Program-made: the position numbers and the translations under genes | Assembly (NCBI GenBank): GCA_018398575.1 | Contig: JAGTXZ010000005.1 | Span: 1,488,001-1,552,000, forward strand | From: Ampelomyces quisqualis | Taxonomy: Eukaryota; Ascomycota; Dothideomycetes; Pleosporales; Phaeosphaeriaceae | Reading direction: 5' to 3' | Length of the DNA stretch: 64,000 bases | The notes under the pieces: generated by a model | Database searches by the model: none | What the model was told of the DNA's origin: nothing | What the model saw: the letters and a program-made list of their open reading frames with translations, nothing else | Shown here: piece by piece, positions 47,614 to 60,499 of the stretch | Layout of the letters: each line of letters starts with the position of its first letter | How positions within the stretch are numbered: position 1 is the first letter of the stretch

Positions 47614-47831
47614 TATAGAAGCTAAGCAATACTATAGATTAAGTTATTATAAGTAGAAAGTTTGTATTACTTGTTCTATACTATATAAAGATAGATTAGA
47701 TTAAATATACTAAGCTAGGAAACAGCTTAATTAGTTAGTCTAGTACTAAATAGATTCTTACTTTCTTAGTAACATGCTTAGGTATTACACGTAACAATTC
47801 TATAATCTACTAATTTATATACTATGTTATA
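47614..47831 (-). repeat. Copia-2 3' LTR (approximate start)
   Basis: Direct repeat of 61729-61947: shared AGCTAAG start, the GATAGATTAGATTAAATATACTAAG core in two parts, and a TGTTATA/TGTTACA end. The left limit is approximate and the flanking 5-mers do not match. Confidence 0.65.
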
Positions 47832-49699
47832 TACTTTCTAGATTAGGTAAACTTATTAGCTTGCCTAATCTATTTAGTAGAGTAAAAGTAGTAATTAAGG
47901 TAAAGAGTAATACTACTCTATATTACAAGCGTTACGTTACTATATTTATTAGCTTAAACGTAAGTTATTAGTGTATAAATTTCTAATTATTTACTATATA
48001 TATAACCAAATCTAATATTAGTGTTATCTACTTAAAATTATAGCCTATATTATCTTAACTAGGCCTGATATAAAGGTCTTGTAAGTAGGTAGTCTTATAT
48101 TATAGAAGTATATAGACTATTAGTGTAGATTTCTCTATTTACTTAGCTTTAATCTAAAGCGATTACTATTACCTAGCCGATTAGCTAGGTAAGAGGCAGT
48201 TTATTTACGCGTATTATTACAGAGTAAGATTACATAATTAGGTAAGAAAGTATTAGGTAAGCTTATTACCTAGTAGCTATGTTACTAAGGTATAAGAAGC
48301 TTGCCTACTCTTATATTCTTATAGTCTAGAGTATTAATTAACTTATTAATTAACTTATTAACTAGCTACCTATCTATTTATTCTTCTTATTATCTACTTT
48401 ATTAATTACTCGCTTAATCTCCTCTATTATAGTAAGCTTTTCTTAATTTTTATCTAGTTTATTACTAACTTAGGTAGCTGCCTAAAAAGAATCCTACTAT
48501 TATAGTTAATAAGATAGCTTACGTACGTACGTATAAGAAGAACGCTACTACTATACCTACTATTAAAAGTAAGAATAATTAAGTTCTAGCTAATAATATA
48601 GATCTGCTACGCTAATCCTAGCGTAAGATTAAGTACTGTAATCTCTTACCTAAGAGTAGAGTAGTTTCTAGCATAAAAACTATTAGAGTTAAGAAGAGAA
48701 AGCTTTGCTTTAGTTTATGCCTATACTATACCTTTTAGCTTACTAATAAGTAGAGTAATAGCTACTACTACAGTAGAGCTAGAAAAATAATAAGTAAGTG
48801 TTATATAGCTTATCTAAACTATTCTTGTATTAAGATATAGGTTGTTCTAATTACTATTAATAATATACTTACTAATATAAGTAGCTTAGGTAATCTGCGT
48901 AAGTTAGCTAAATAGATTATTATTAGCGTGTTTAAGAAAACTATTGTAGTAAGTTTTAAAGCTTCTCTAATCTTAGGAATAGCTAATTTATTTATAGAAG
49001 CTAGAGAAGGCTTATACCTAGCTAAATTAGTAGTTTAAGGCTGTAAAGACCTTATAGCAGGCTTAGAGTATTCTAGCTTCTACTAATGTTAGAGTAAGCT
49101 TAAGCTATATTAATCTAACTTTTAGCTTACTAGGTGCTTAGCCTGCGCGTTCTACTTAGGGCTTTAGAAGATATAGGTTTAGTAGAGCGTTAAGTAGGTT
49201 TATAGCTTAGGCTCTATTTACGCTAAGTAGGTAGTAGCTATTGTTTAGTTACTAGCGCTATAGCTCTTTTCTGCCTAATACTCTACTACTTAAGAAGTAG
49301 CTTTAGGCTGCTTAGACTCTAATGCCTAAGCGTTAAGAGCTAGCGTAGGATTAGCTATTGTCTCTATTGCCTAAGACTATAGAAATTGTTAGAGATTTAC
49401 TAACTCTAAGCTTTAGATTAAGAGCTTTAGCGCTTTTGATTGCTAAGCGTTATACTAAGGCTTATAAGATAATTAATAAAGTCTTTAACTTTATAGAGGC
49501 TAGTTTCTAGATAGTTTTGCTTAAAATTTAGCGCTTAGTAGTCTTGTTTTTGCGTATTTACTCTACTTAGATTCTATAGTAATCTTAAGCTCTAAGAGTA
49601 AGTAAACTAATTAGTAGATAGAAAAGTTAAATTAATCTTTATATTTTCTAATTATTAATTTATAAGTAACTTACTTATATCCTTAAGGTTAAGAAGCTA

Positions 49700-52600
49700 C
49701 TTTAACTTAAGAAATTGTTTATAGGTAAGGTTCTTTATAAGACTATTAGGTAGTATTATCCTAGATTCTAGATAGGATACTTAGAATAATCCTTTTAAGT
49801 GTTCCTGCCTAAGCTATATATTCTAAATGTTAACATACCTAAGTTTTATAGATATCTACTTATTTTTTTCTATAACTAATTAAATAGTCTGCGAATTATT
49901 ATACTAGATATTTTAGGAATCTTCTAGATTAAGCGTAAGCTTCTTAAAGAACTAGTTAAGCGCTATAGATTCTTTTTTAGCGTATTCTAGAGTAAGTAGC
50001 TTAGCTTCTATAGTTAAGGTAGTAACTAATCTTTGCCTAGCAGCTTTTTAAGAGATTACTTATTTTAATAGAATAGCTATATAACTATATAAGAAACGCC
50101 TAGTTACTTTACTATTAGTAAAGAAGGCGTTTCCGCAAATAGTTAGTTCTAAACTATTAAAATCTCTATACTTAATTAAATTAAACCTTATTTAATATAG
50201 GTATAGATTTACTTATTCTAAAGCTTTAATATGCTTGTCTAAAGGATTAATTAAGAAATAGAAAAGCTTTAAGACTGTGTAGGTAATATCTAAGCAAATT
50301 ATAATTGTAGTGTATAGAACTAATCTAACTTTTTTCTAATAAGCTTTAATTTCTTGCTTACTAGCTTCTCTAGTATTCTTATAGAGCTTCTTAGATAGTA
50401 GTAGTGTTAGAGGGAATAATCTATTGTATAGTCTAAATTTCTTAGTAATCTTGTTAATATAGGTGTTATAGACAAGAGTAATTATTCTATCTACTCTATT
50501 TTAGATAACTCTTGTCCTAAGAAACTATTTAACTAGTTCTTAATTCTAGATTTTATATTTGCTAATAATTTTACTCTATAGATCCTAGGCTTTAAGCTTG
50601 TAATCTTTGTAGTAGATAAGTAGAATATTATTAACGTAGAATAGAACAAAGACTATTTAATTCTAAGTAAAGAATAGGTAGAGTTCTTCTTTAGAAGCAA
50701 GTAGTCCTATTTTGCGCAGTAATCTTAAGAATTCCTTATACTAAAGTAATAGAGATTCTCTAAGCCTATAGAGCACTTAGTTAAGCCTTATACATAGCCT
50801 AGGCTTCTTAACTCTATCTAGTAGATTATAGATTATTAGATTATTAGCTATAATTAACGCGTTAAGGAACGCTTTTACTATATTATATTATAGAATTTCT
50901 AGATTAAAGTAGGCTGCAATAGCTATAGTAATCCTAAAAGACTTAGCTATAAGAGTAGTAGCGCATATAGTAAGTAGAGAGTTCTTCTCTTAGAAGTCTT
51001 CTCTTACTATAAGTGTAGCTTTATACTTTAGAAAGTAACTATCTTACTTAAACTTATATACCTAGACCTATTTTAATAAGATTAGTTAATCCTTAGACTT
51101 ATACTTTAGAATCTCTTTTTAGGTACCTTTTTTGTATAGCTTATTAATTTCTTTAAGAGAAGCATCTAATAACAGGCTTTTTATAAGGTGTTAAAGTATC
51201 TACTTCTATATATTAGGTAGCTTAGGTATATTATCTCTATAAGCACGCTTTTTAACTATCTAGTAATTGTAATTACTTAGTATAGCTATTATAATTATAG
51301 CGTTTAGTATCTTGTAACTAGAGCGCTTACTCTAGGCTTCTATAAAGCCTAAGAAGAAGGTATTCTTAAAATTATACTTCTAGTAATCTGTAAGTAGATC
51401 TGCAATTAATATATTAATACTCTTATCTTTTATCTAATTGTTATAATCCTTCTTATAGTAGAGGAGTATATATTAACTTAGTAGTCTATTAATCTTAGAA
51501 GCTACTCTTTATAGTTAACAACTTAATTATATAAGAGAATTTATTAATTCTACTTTGTCTAGGGCTCTAGAGTTACTACTTCTAGGTTAAGTAGCAGAGT
51601 AGAAAAAGACTAATAGCCTATCCTATTAAGATCCTATCTAATCCTTAGATACTAATAGGCTAGCTCTTTTAGGACCTAGTAATAGTCCTTAGCTATTAGA
51701 TCCTACGCGCTTAATAAGCTTAATACTAGATACCTAATCTAGTTCTAGAGTTACCTCTAGTGTAATAAGCCTAGTATATTTACTTTAGTCTAAGAATATT
51801 TCTAAATACTTACTAGCCTTACTAGCATTTCTCTTAGCTTCTACCTTCTCTTCTTTGTAATTATAAGATTAGCTAGTTTCTATAATCCTTAGGATTATAT
51901 ACTTACCTCTAAGCTGTTACTTAGTAACTTTAGTAATTTCTTAGCTTAGTAAATCCTATAAAATAGGCTAGTTAATATCCTGCCTAGGATTATTAAGTTT
52001 ACTAACGTATAGAATATCTATAATCTTAAGCGCTTACTTCTTAGGTATCTTATCTTCTTAGTTACTAGAATAAAATATAGATTTATTAAAGGTAACGTTT
52101 CTTAATATAATTACCTAATTAATTAATAGAACCTAAATGTAATAGATATTAGAGACTTAATAGCCTATAAGATATCTAATATAGCTATAAGGATTAACTT
52201 TAATCTTACGCTTATTTCTATCTACTACTTAGTTGCAATTAAGAGGATATATTCTACAGCTATTAGTATAAATACTACTCTAATTTAGGCGTAGATTAGC
52301 AGTCCTGTGCCTAGTAATTACTAGCTTATACTATTAAAAATATTGCCTAAACTAGGCGTATAAGACCTTATTTAGAGATTAAAAACTATAGATTTTTAAT
52401 AAGTATACACTATATAGATAGGCTGCTACATCTATAATTTATTGCTATAGCTTAATTAGAAGATTTGTACCTATGCGCATATTAATAGATTTTATAATTA
52501 GCCCTTAGCCTACCTAATTAGCTAATCTATTTAGCTAATGCGTGTATAGTAGTAGGCGTAGTATCTTTATTCTTTCTTAATCTACCTACTTCTTGTACTA

Positions 52601-53200
52601 TAAACGCCCTCTCTAAGAGAAAGTTACAGTATTATTATTCTAATAGATTTCTATAATTTTTAGATTAAAGTTCAAGTTGTTTCTAACTTAGGCTGTAAAT
52701 TATCTAATTACTCTTATAATCTTAATTAAGGTCTTATTATACAGGTTATAGTAAAAGAGCTTACCTAAGTAATTTTTCTTAATAATTAAGAACTATTTCC
52801 TATAAAGCCTTTCTATTAGCATGTTAAACAGATCTAAGAAACTTAATAGAATAGTTATAGTAATCTTTTCTCTTAGCTATTATAAGACTACTTAAGCTAC
52901 ATAAGTAACTAAGTAGTCTTTACAATTAATTCTTTTAGTTCTATTTATCTTAACGTTTTAAGATAAATAGACAAGTGCCTAAAGCGCTTACTAGCCTAAG
53001 TAGCCTAACTATCTATACTATAGATTCTTATTATCTTCTATTAAATAATTGATATTAGATTAATATAAAGTGTGTAGGATTAGTAGTTGTAGAACGTAAC
53101 ATATAACCTAGTTATATTTAATAAACAAAAGTTTATAAGCCTTATAAAGCTTGTATACAATAATATTCTACTTATATAATCTAAAACAAAGAGTACTATC
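49700..53200 (-). pseudogene. Copia-2 integrase and RT, RIP-degraded
   Basis: Minus-strand integrase near 52400-52520 reads S-I-N-M-R-I-G-T-N-L followed by I-K-L and A-A-Y-L-Y-S-V-Y, the usual C-terminal part of Copia integrase core with Trp codons lost. RT near 50640-50920 shows A-F-L-N-A, R-L-N, L-Y-R-L-R-E-S and the box at 50627-50638 as F-Y-V-N-N-I-L-L, from Y-V-D-D by RIP. Stops are TAA/TAG. Confidence 0.7.
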
Positions 53201-53359
53201 TAATCTAATATACTATATATCTGCTTACTTAAGTAGTACTATAGATATAATATTTATATAAAAGCTATTAATAACTTTAACCTTCTTAAGTTTAAGGTTT
53301 CTTATATATAGAGCTTCTAGACTATATAAAACGTTTTTAATTACTTAATTACTATATAT

Positions 53360-55625
53360 AGTTATAGAAAGTACGCGAGTATATAGGTTTAGGTACTATT
53401 CTATAAGTAGTAGTTAGGTTAAGGTATAACCTAAGAGAAGTAGAGTAAGGTTTAGGTTATATAAGAGCTAGTGTAGAGTTAAGGTTAGAGTGTATAGCTT
53501 AGGAAGTTAAGGTTAGGTTATTAGTTTAGTTAAAGTACCTACTATAGAGTTATACTTATACAGCGCTTCTAATCTAACGCTTATAATAAGTATATTACTT
53601 AGAAGTAAAGTAAACTAAAAGAAATAAGTTTATTTTAGTATATATCCTAAAATAAAGTTATTGTAGAAACTAAGTTTAGGCACCTATAGTTTAAACTTGC
53701 AGTTATTTAATTAGCTTTATAATCTGCTTATTATAGTTATTTATTATAGTTTTTTTCCTTACTTATTTTAGCTAGTTATAGGCTACTATTTATTACATTT
53801 TTTTATTACACTTACTAGTCTAATAAACAAGAAGGCCTTAATCTCTTTCTCTATAGGCGCTACTTATACTAAGAAGTCTAGAGTAGTGCACTTTATAATA
53901 GAGTTGTAGATTTTCTAATATTACTTTTTCTATTACTCTTCTACTTCTTATTACTTGTCTAATTCTTAAAACGTTAGATTCTAGAGCTAGTTAGACTAGC
54001 AAAATTAATAGAACCTAGAAGCTTAAGTAGATTCTAGACACTCTTAGCGCTATATTAGAATCTTATAGTTAGTAAGTGTAGTATAGAATAGTTTAGTTAT
54101 TATTCTTCTTAGTAATTATATATTATATAACTATAATCTTCTAGATTGTTTTTACTCTAAGTCTACACTACTAATCTCTTAGAACGTCTCTTATAGTATT
54201 AAACAAGCGCTTAACTCTAACTTCTATAAGCTATACAGCTAGTACGTCTTTAGCTACCTAGGCTTAGCGTAGGTACGTTTCTGTGTTAGCCTGCTACTAG
54301 ACAAGTATATTTAAAAAATTCTTATAATCTTCTTTACTAGTTAGAGAACTGCTAAGGTAGTAGAAAGCTTTTGTGTAGAGTAGTCTAATACTTATATTAG
54401 TTTTATAAAAGAGATTAGCACTTAATCTACTAGACTATTGTTAGGAAAATTTAAGATTGATCTAATCGGCTCAATCGCTGCGACCCGCGGCGGCCTGACA
54501 GTAATACTGTCTACTAGACAATTCGCCAAAGTCGCCCTACTTACTTCTAGTCGCTAGCGAGTCGCTAGCGAGTCGCTAGCGACCTGACAGTGTCGCTAGT
54601 GTCGCTAGTGTCGCTAGTGTTGCTAATGTCGCCAATTTTACTCACGTGACTGTATTGCTGTATTTTCATAATTACGTAAGTAACCTAAAAATACAAAATA
54701 TAGAGCAGAATTCTCTCTTTAAAATGCACTATTCAGATTTTTTTTAGCTACTCTAGTTATTAAGATATAGCGCGTTAAAGTTATAAACTTTTTTAAAAAA
54801 ACTTTAAAGTACGTTTAACACAGTAGATCTTAACGCCTACACTATAATATATTTAATTAAAATAGTTCTAAAGTAAAATCTACACTTTAGTTACTATTTC
54901 TTTAAAAAAAAATATAATATATTATCTAGTTAAAGTGCTAGAGCTTTAGCGAAAACAAGCCTTAGCAAAGAACATTAAAAAGTTACAAACTTTACTGCTG
55001 TGCATCTCAGCAACTAGAGCAGCTATAAAAATTCTGAATAGTGCGTTTTAAAGAGGGAATGAAGCTCTATATTTTAGGTTTTTAGAATAATTACGTAATC
55101 GCGCGGGTAGGGCAGGTAGGTCTAGTAGATCAGGTGGATCAATTTAGGCGTTTTTGTCTAATTAGGCAGCTAGAACAAATAGGGGTAGCTAGGCACTGTA
55201 GACTACAGTCGAAAACTGTCTGGTCGACTGTTCTAACAATGTCGCTAATGTCGCAGATGTCGCTAACGTTGTGTTTTCCTAACGATATTATTTAGAAGAA
55301 AGGCTTTCTAAACTACTAGTGTTTAGGTAAATGCTGTAGTTACAAAGAATAAACTAGAGTATAGTCTCTGTTTATTACTATAGAATTATTCTTATATTAA
55401 TTAATATAGTTTAAGGACTAATACTAGTATATATATTTAAAGTCTAGTCTCTATATATCTTTCTAGGTATTATTAGTAGAGTAATATAATAAATCTATAT
55501 AATTAATATATTTCTACCTTCTATATAGTAAGCTTCTAAGATAAATTAAAGATAGTTGTAATATTATAAAGATATTCTTATTTCTTATCTATGCGTAAAT
55601 AATACTTTAACAACTTATTTTTACT
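53360..55625 (-). mobile_element. pogo-like transposon G, right copy, split by repeat D
   Basis: Reverse complement of parts of 16714-18070: the 55330-55625 stretch matches 16726-16980, 54240-54438 matches 17100-17230, and the AGGTTA-rich block at 53370-53550 matches 17930-18070. Repeat D (54440-55283) lies inside. No C-terminal tail is seen, so this copy is truncated. Confidence 0.55.
54440..55283 (+). repeat. Fold-back repeat D, copy 3 (lightly RIPped)
   Basis: 844 bp from GTTAGGAAAA to TTTTCCTAAC. Ends keep normal GC and CA/TG content (54450-54660 and 55100-55270), unlike the other two copies. Internal inverted arms of about 87 bp lie at 54671-54758 and 55012-55099. Subterminal tandems are present: an 11-bp TCGCTAGCGAG three times (54550-54583) and a 9-bp GTCGCTAGT three to five times (54592-54633). 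No coding frame. Best seen as a non-autonomous fold-back element. Confidence 0.75.
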
Positions 55626-57559
55626 TTTTTCTACTACTACCTTTACTACAGCTAGCTACTTCTTATAATAGATAGTCTTATTCTTCTTATTAGATAGCTT
55701 AGTTATTATTTAATCTAGAAAGTTAAAAAGTCTGTTATATATTAACTAGATATATAGAGCCTAAGGTATATTACTTTTACTAATTCTATTAGTAGCTGTT
55801 TTAAAGTTTACTAGTATACGTGTTATTACACTAAAGTATAACTACTTAGTAGGTGCTAGCTAAAGCCTTTTAAGGTTCTTAAACTCTGTAACTGCGTTGT
55901 TATTCTATAAGTTACAGCTACTACCTTATAGAGCCTAATTAAGTGTAATTTCTTACTCTAGCTACTTATTAATATAAGTAGCTAGAGAGTAAGCGTGCTT
56001 GCATATATTATAGGTTAAATTCTACCCAGTCTTAACATCTTAGATTTTATAGAGTTAATGTTTTAGTAGTATATTAGATTATACCTTTAGAAATTATTAA
56101 AAACGTTAAGAAGATAAATTAATAGTAATACAAATTACCTAGATCTAGAGAGAGCTTAGTATATAATAAAGAATTATAATAAAGAGTATAACATACCTTT
56201 TGCAATAAGTTTAGCACTAATATACTATTATTTATCTAGTAAACGTAATAGCGTTACAGCTACTAAGCCTCTTTAATCTTAGGTAAGGCTATTAGGCTTA
56301 AGTAGGCTATAATATCCTGCACTACTAGGTTAATAATATAGGTAAGGTATAGTATAGTGTTTTTCTTTACGTTCTAAAAAACCTCCTTATAAGTAAGATT
56401 GCTTTCTAGGCTTCTGCTAAGAGTTTTGTTATTTAAAGCGTTGTTACAGGTAACTACTAGTAACTGTTTTTATATTTTTGTATTTTTAAGTACCTGTATA
56501 AGATTAGTTACTATAGAAACTCTAGTGTCCTACTTACGCAAGGGCACAAAATCTAATAGAACCTTTTTTATCTATAAACTTATGTTAATGTAATAGGCTT
56601 TAATAGCTAAAAACTTAGGTAGTTAGTAGTAGACTAGGCGTTAAAGGCAATTAAGATTTTTGTTAACGTGCTAAGATTAGAAAGAAGGTTTTTAGTTACC
56701 TACTTATATTTTTTTAAAGTATAAGAGTAAACTTATATTAGCTAGGTATAGTAGTGCTAGGCTAGAGAAACTCTATAAAGTAGTAAAATAAGAGTTACTC
56801 TAATATTTAAACAGAACTAGTTTCTATTAAGAAGTACTTGTACAATTTCTAGTTTAAATTACTAGGTAGTAAATAGTTACAGAAGTTATAGATATAATAG
56901 TGTAATAAGTAGAAGAGGCTGCCTTATATAGATAGATTCTGTAATATTTCTATAACTATTAGACTAAAAGTAGTTACTAAGGTATTTTGTTTCTATATGC
57001 TTATTAGTTAGGTATTAAAGTACGTGCCTATAGTTTAGGTAATATACGTGTAGTTTGCTACTTTTAATATAGGCTCTTTCTTTAAATTAAGTCTAGATTA
57101 TTGCAGAACGTTTAGCTCTATTCTATTATAGATTAGAATTATTAGAGTCTTAGGCCTATAACGTGTTCTGCTACTAGGTATCCTGTATAGTATATATAGT
57201 AGTATTATCTTAAATTAGCTACTTAAGATTAGAGACTTTTCTCTTAATATTAGACTTAAGGATTTAAAGAGCGTTAAGTATAAAATTATAGAATATTCTA
57301 GGCAGATTAGAGTATAAGTTATCTAAGAGTAAGAAAAGGTTGCTTAGGTTTATTTGTGTAATAAAAAAGTGTAATAACTAAGTATTAATATCTTAGAAAC
57401 AAAGAGTAGTAAATTGCAGTAATAATAGAATAGTAATACTATAGTACAGTGTTACTTTAAGTAAGAGAGGTAGTTGTTCTACTAGAGGTATTATTCCTCT
57501 AGTTAAGGGGCAGATAGTAGGGCTAAACTTTTAGAAATTAAGAAATTAGGTTTTACAGT
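55626..57559. other. Unclassified RIP-affected repeat DNA
   Basis: Continues beside the inverted E copy and may be its downstream part. An open frame of 64 codons at 56399-56593 has no ATG start and a Leu/Phe-rich composition; I regard it as chance. No transposon domain recognised. Confidence 0.4.
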
Positions 57560-59200
57560 AGTAGCAAAATTTTTAGGTCTTAACTGCATTAGGTAATAAT
57601 ATATAGCAAATTTAATTATATATTTTACTTAGTGTCTAAATAGCTCTTCTAAGTACTATTAGATAACCTCTTCTAAGTGCTATTACTTTAATTCTTATTC
57701 TTCTTATCTTTATATCTATTAGGCAGTGTCTTATAGTTTACCTCTAGCTCTTTACTAGAATCTTTAACCTCTTTCTTATATTTAGTATTATTGCGTTTCT
57801 TAACGTATAGCCTATTACTATAGAGCTCTAGAAGCTAATTAAACTTAAGGAAAGGTGTAGGCTTACGCCTTCTAGCAGACTAGTTAGAATAAGTATATAA
57901 TAAAATAACGTAATAAACTTACTACTAATTCTAATTAGTAACTAGAGCTAACTTGTTAGGCGTTAGCTTATTACAAAATTTTAGCTATTTAGCCTTAGCC
58001 TATAGTGTCTTAAAGCTATTCCTCTTAAGAAGGTGTAGCCTATAAGTATACTTCTTTTAGAGTATTTCTTCTATAGCTCTACTAGGCCTATAAACGTAAG
58101 TATAAGCTTAAGCTAACAATTTTTTTTACTTTAAGTCTGAAACTGCTAAAGAAGACTCTTTTATAATAACGTTATAGGCGCGTATATAAATTTTAACATA
58201 GATAGCCTCTTATTTTTAATTAACTTAAGTAATAGAGGCTATTTACTACTTAGCTTTATATATAAGTAAAACTAATATAATAAAAAGGTATAATAACTTA
58301 CTAGATTACTTACCTTTAAAACGCTTTACTACCTAGGCCTTAAGCTTAAGCTTAAGTTTCTTAGCTTATTACCTTAAAGATAACGCTTTATACCTATTGC
58401 CTCTCTTAACCTTTTTCTTAAGCTAGTATTTAGCTAATTAGTCTAAGAACTTAGCCTTTGTAATAGCAGCTAGCTCCTTAGATTATATAGCGCTACTGCT
58501 AAGATGCCTACTAGAGTTAACTTAGAAATTTATTAGGCAGCCTTACTTTAGAGTATTACTACTGCAAGAGTTAAGAATATAGCTAATCTTATTATTTCTA
58601 GAAGTAAAACCCTAGACAAATTAGTATAATTTATAGTAAAGTCCTAAGAATATTACTATTATAAGCTAGGCCTACTTCTCTTCCTTAAAATTTAGTAGGA
58701 TCTTAATAGGAATAGGTAGCAGAAAGCTCTTAGGCTTGTTAATAGCCTTAATTTCCTTAGACTTAACAGATTTTATAGCACTAAGTATAATAAAGTAATA
58801 TAATAAAGCGCGTTACTATTATAAGTATATAGCTTTAGTATTTTATATTAGTAGCCTATAACTAATAACGTAGTAAGTTAGTCTATGCGTATATAGGCTA
58901 CTAGTGTACTTTCTGCCTACTACTTGCGCTTACTACCTTCTAGCCTATTTTATATAAACAACTAATAAGTCTATAAAAATCTACTCTTTAATTTTAATAT
59001 ATAGCTAGAATAAAAGCTAGTATAATTTTAGGTAGGCCTGTAAGTTAACACAGTTTTTTGTTATATTCTTGTCTTCTAGTAGCACTGCTAGTTTTAAATT
59101 AGCTTCTGCAGAAATTTTACGCTAAGATCTAATTTCCTATGCTAAGCCTGCTTACTACTTATTTACTAGGCACTAAAACAACCTAAATTATTATAATATT
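57560..59200 (-). repeat. Repeat E, copy 2 (inverted)
   Basis: Reverse complement of about 1-1440. On the minus strand a frame broken only by TAA/TAG includes S-S-S-A-I-Q-type and K-L-K-L-K-L-K blocks near 58330-58500, then a GTAAGT donor near 58310 as in copy 1, and a downstream Lys-rich tail near 57660-57860. The frame is clearer here than in copy 1 but I still cannot name the family. Confidence 0.55.
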
Positions 59201-60130
59201 AAATCTATAACTCTATAATACTACTACTATAGCTCTAAGAAAACGCAAATCTAAAGTTAATAACGCTATTACTAGAGGCACTATAGTTACTAAAGACCTA
59301 GCTAGTAAGGCTACTAGGAAATCTACTAAGAAAAGCCTAGCTACAATAACTTAAAAAGCAGCTTCTAAAAAAAAAGGCACTTTTAGCTAAGTAGTAGGTT
59401 ATTACAATTCTTTATTACACTTATTTACTTACTACCTAAAGCTATATTACTTAGAGAAATCTACTAATACTAAAGGTCTACTAAGCTTCTTATCTGCAAG
59501 CTGCTCTTTTAGTAACTCTTACGCAAAATAGCTTAAGACTGTGTCTAAACTACTAGTAGTAAGATTTTCTTCTAAAAATTAGCTGTTAAGGTAGCTTAAG
59601 AGGCTACTAAGGCCTATATAGTTAGTTTTTTTAAGAGTTTATTTTTCTTATCTTTTTTCTAATAGAATTCTAACTTAATATAGATATAAATATAGATACA
59701 ATTTCCGTAAAAAGAGTTACTATATAGATAAAAGATATTAGTCTTACGCTAAGGTACTTTTAGAAGTTTAGCTCTTATTAAGCAATTACGTAGTAGATCT
59801 AGAATCTTTTATATTTATGTATATTAGAAATAAAAATCTAATTTCTTCTTCTCTATAATAAAAATCTGCAATTACTATACTAATTTTAATATTCCTAGCA
59901 TAGTTTTACCTTTGTAAAATTTTACATATATTTAGAAACCTAATTTTAAAAAATAAGTAGATATATACTTCTAATTTATTTAATTACGCAAAACTTATAC
60001 AACCTAACCCTAACCTGTAATTAATTACTTCTAACCTAACCTCTACTTACTTTTAGCGTAGATTATATAAGTAGAAATTAGGTTAGGTATAGAGTCTTAT
60101 ATAAAGGTACTCTACCTTAACTTAACTTCT
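59201..60130. other. Unclassified RIP-affected DNA with CTAACC-rich end
   Basis: A Lys/Ser/Thr-rich plus-strand stretch near 59240-59390 looks coding-like but is not identifiable. The end (60000-60130) is rich in CTAACCTAACC motifs resembling 17930-18070 and the reverse of 53370-53550. Confidence 0.4.
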
Positions 60131-60499
60131 ACCTATTTACTACTATAACAGAAAGTAACTGTGTTCTAGCTTTAACTCTTTCTTTAGAGTAGGTAGAACT
60201 AAACGTTTCTAGAATAAAAAGTAACTAATTATTAACTAGGTATACTACACTAGCTCTATTATAAATAGTGCTTCTTAAAAGTAGGTATGTTATAAACGTA
60301 GTTATATACACTCTAAGTCTAGATTAGTAACATTAGGTTCTTAATTAAAAGTAGTTAAGTTAATTAGTATAGCTATAACATCTCTTAGATATATTACTAC
60401 TTTAGTTCTAGAACTTAACTAGTTAGCTGCAATAGGTAGCGTCTAACTAGCTTTCTTAATCTTATTATTAAGAATAGCCTACTTAGAAGTATTAAGCTA

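Noticed and set aside
54550..54633. Tandem units as a CRISPR-like array
   Set aside because: The units are 9-11 bp, directly adjacent with no spacers, inside a eukaryotic transposon-like repeat.
56399..56593. Leu/Phe-rich open frame of 64 codons
   Set aside because: It has no ATG start, lies in RIPped DNA and shows no match or motif.
60000..60130. CTAACC repeats as telomere-like sequence
   Set aside because: The units are irregular and not TTAGGG/CCCTAA; similar patches lie inside transposon copies.
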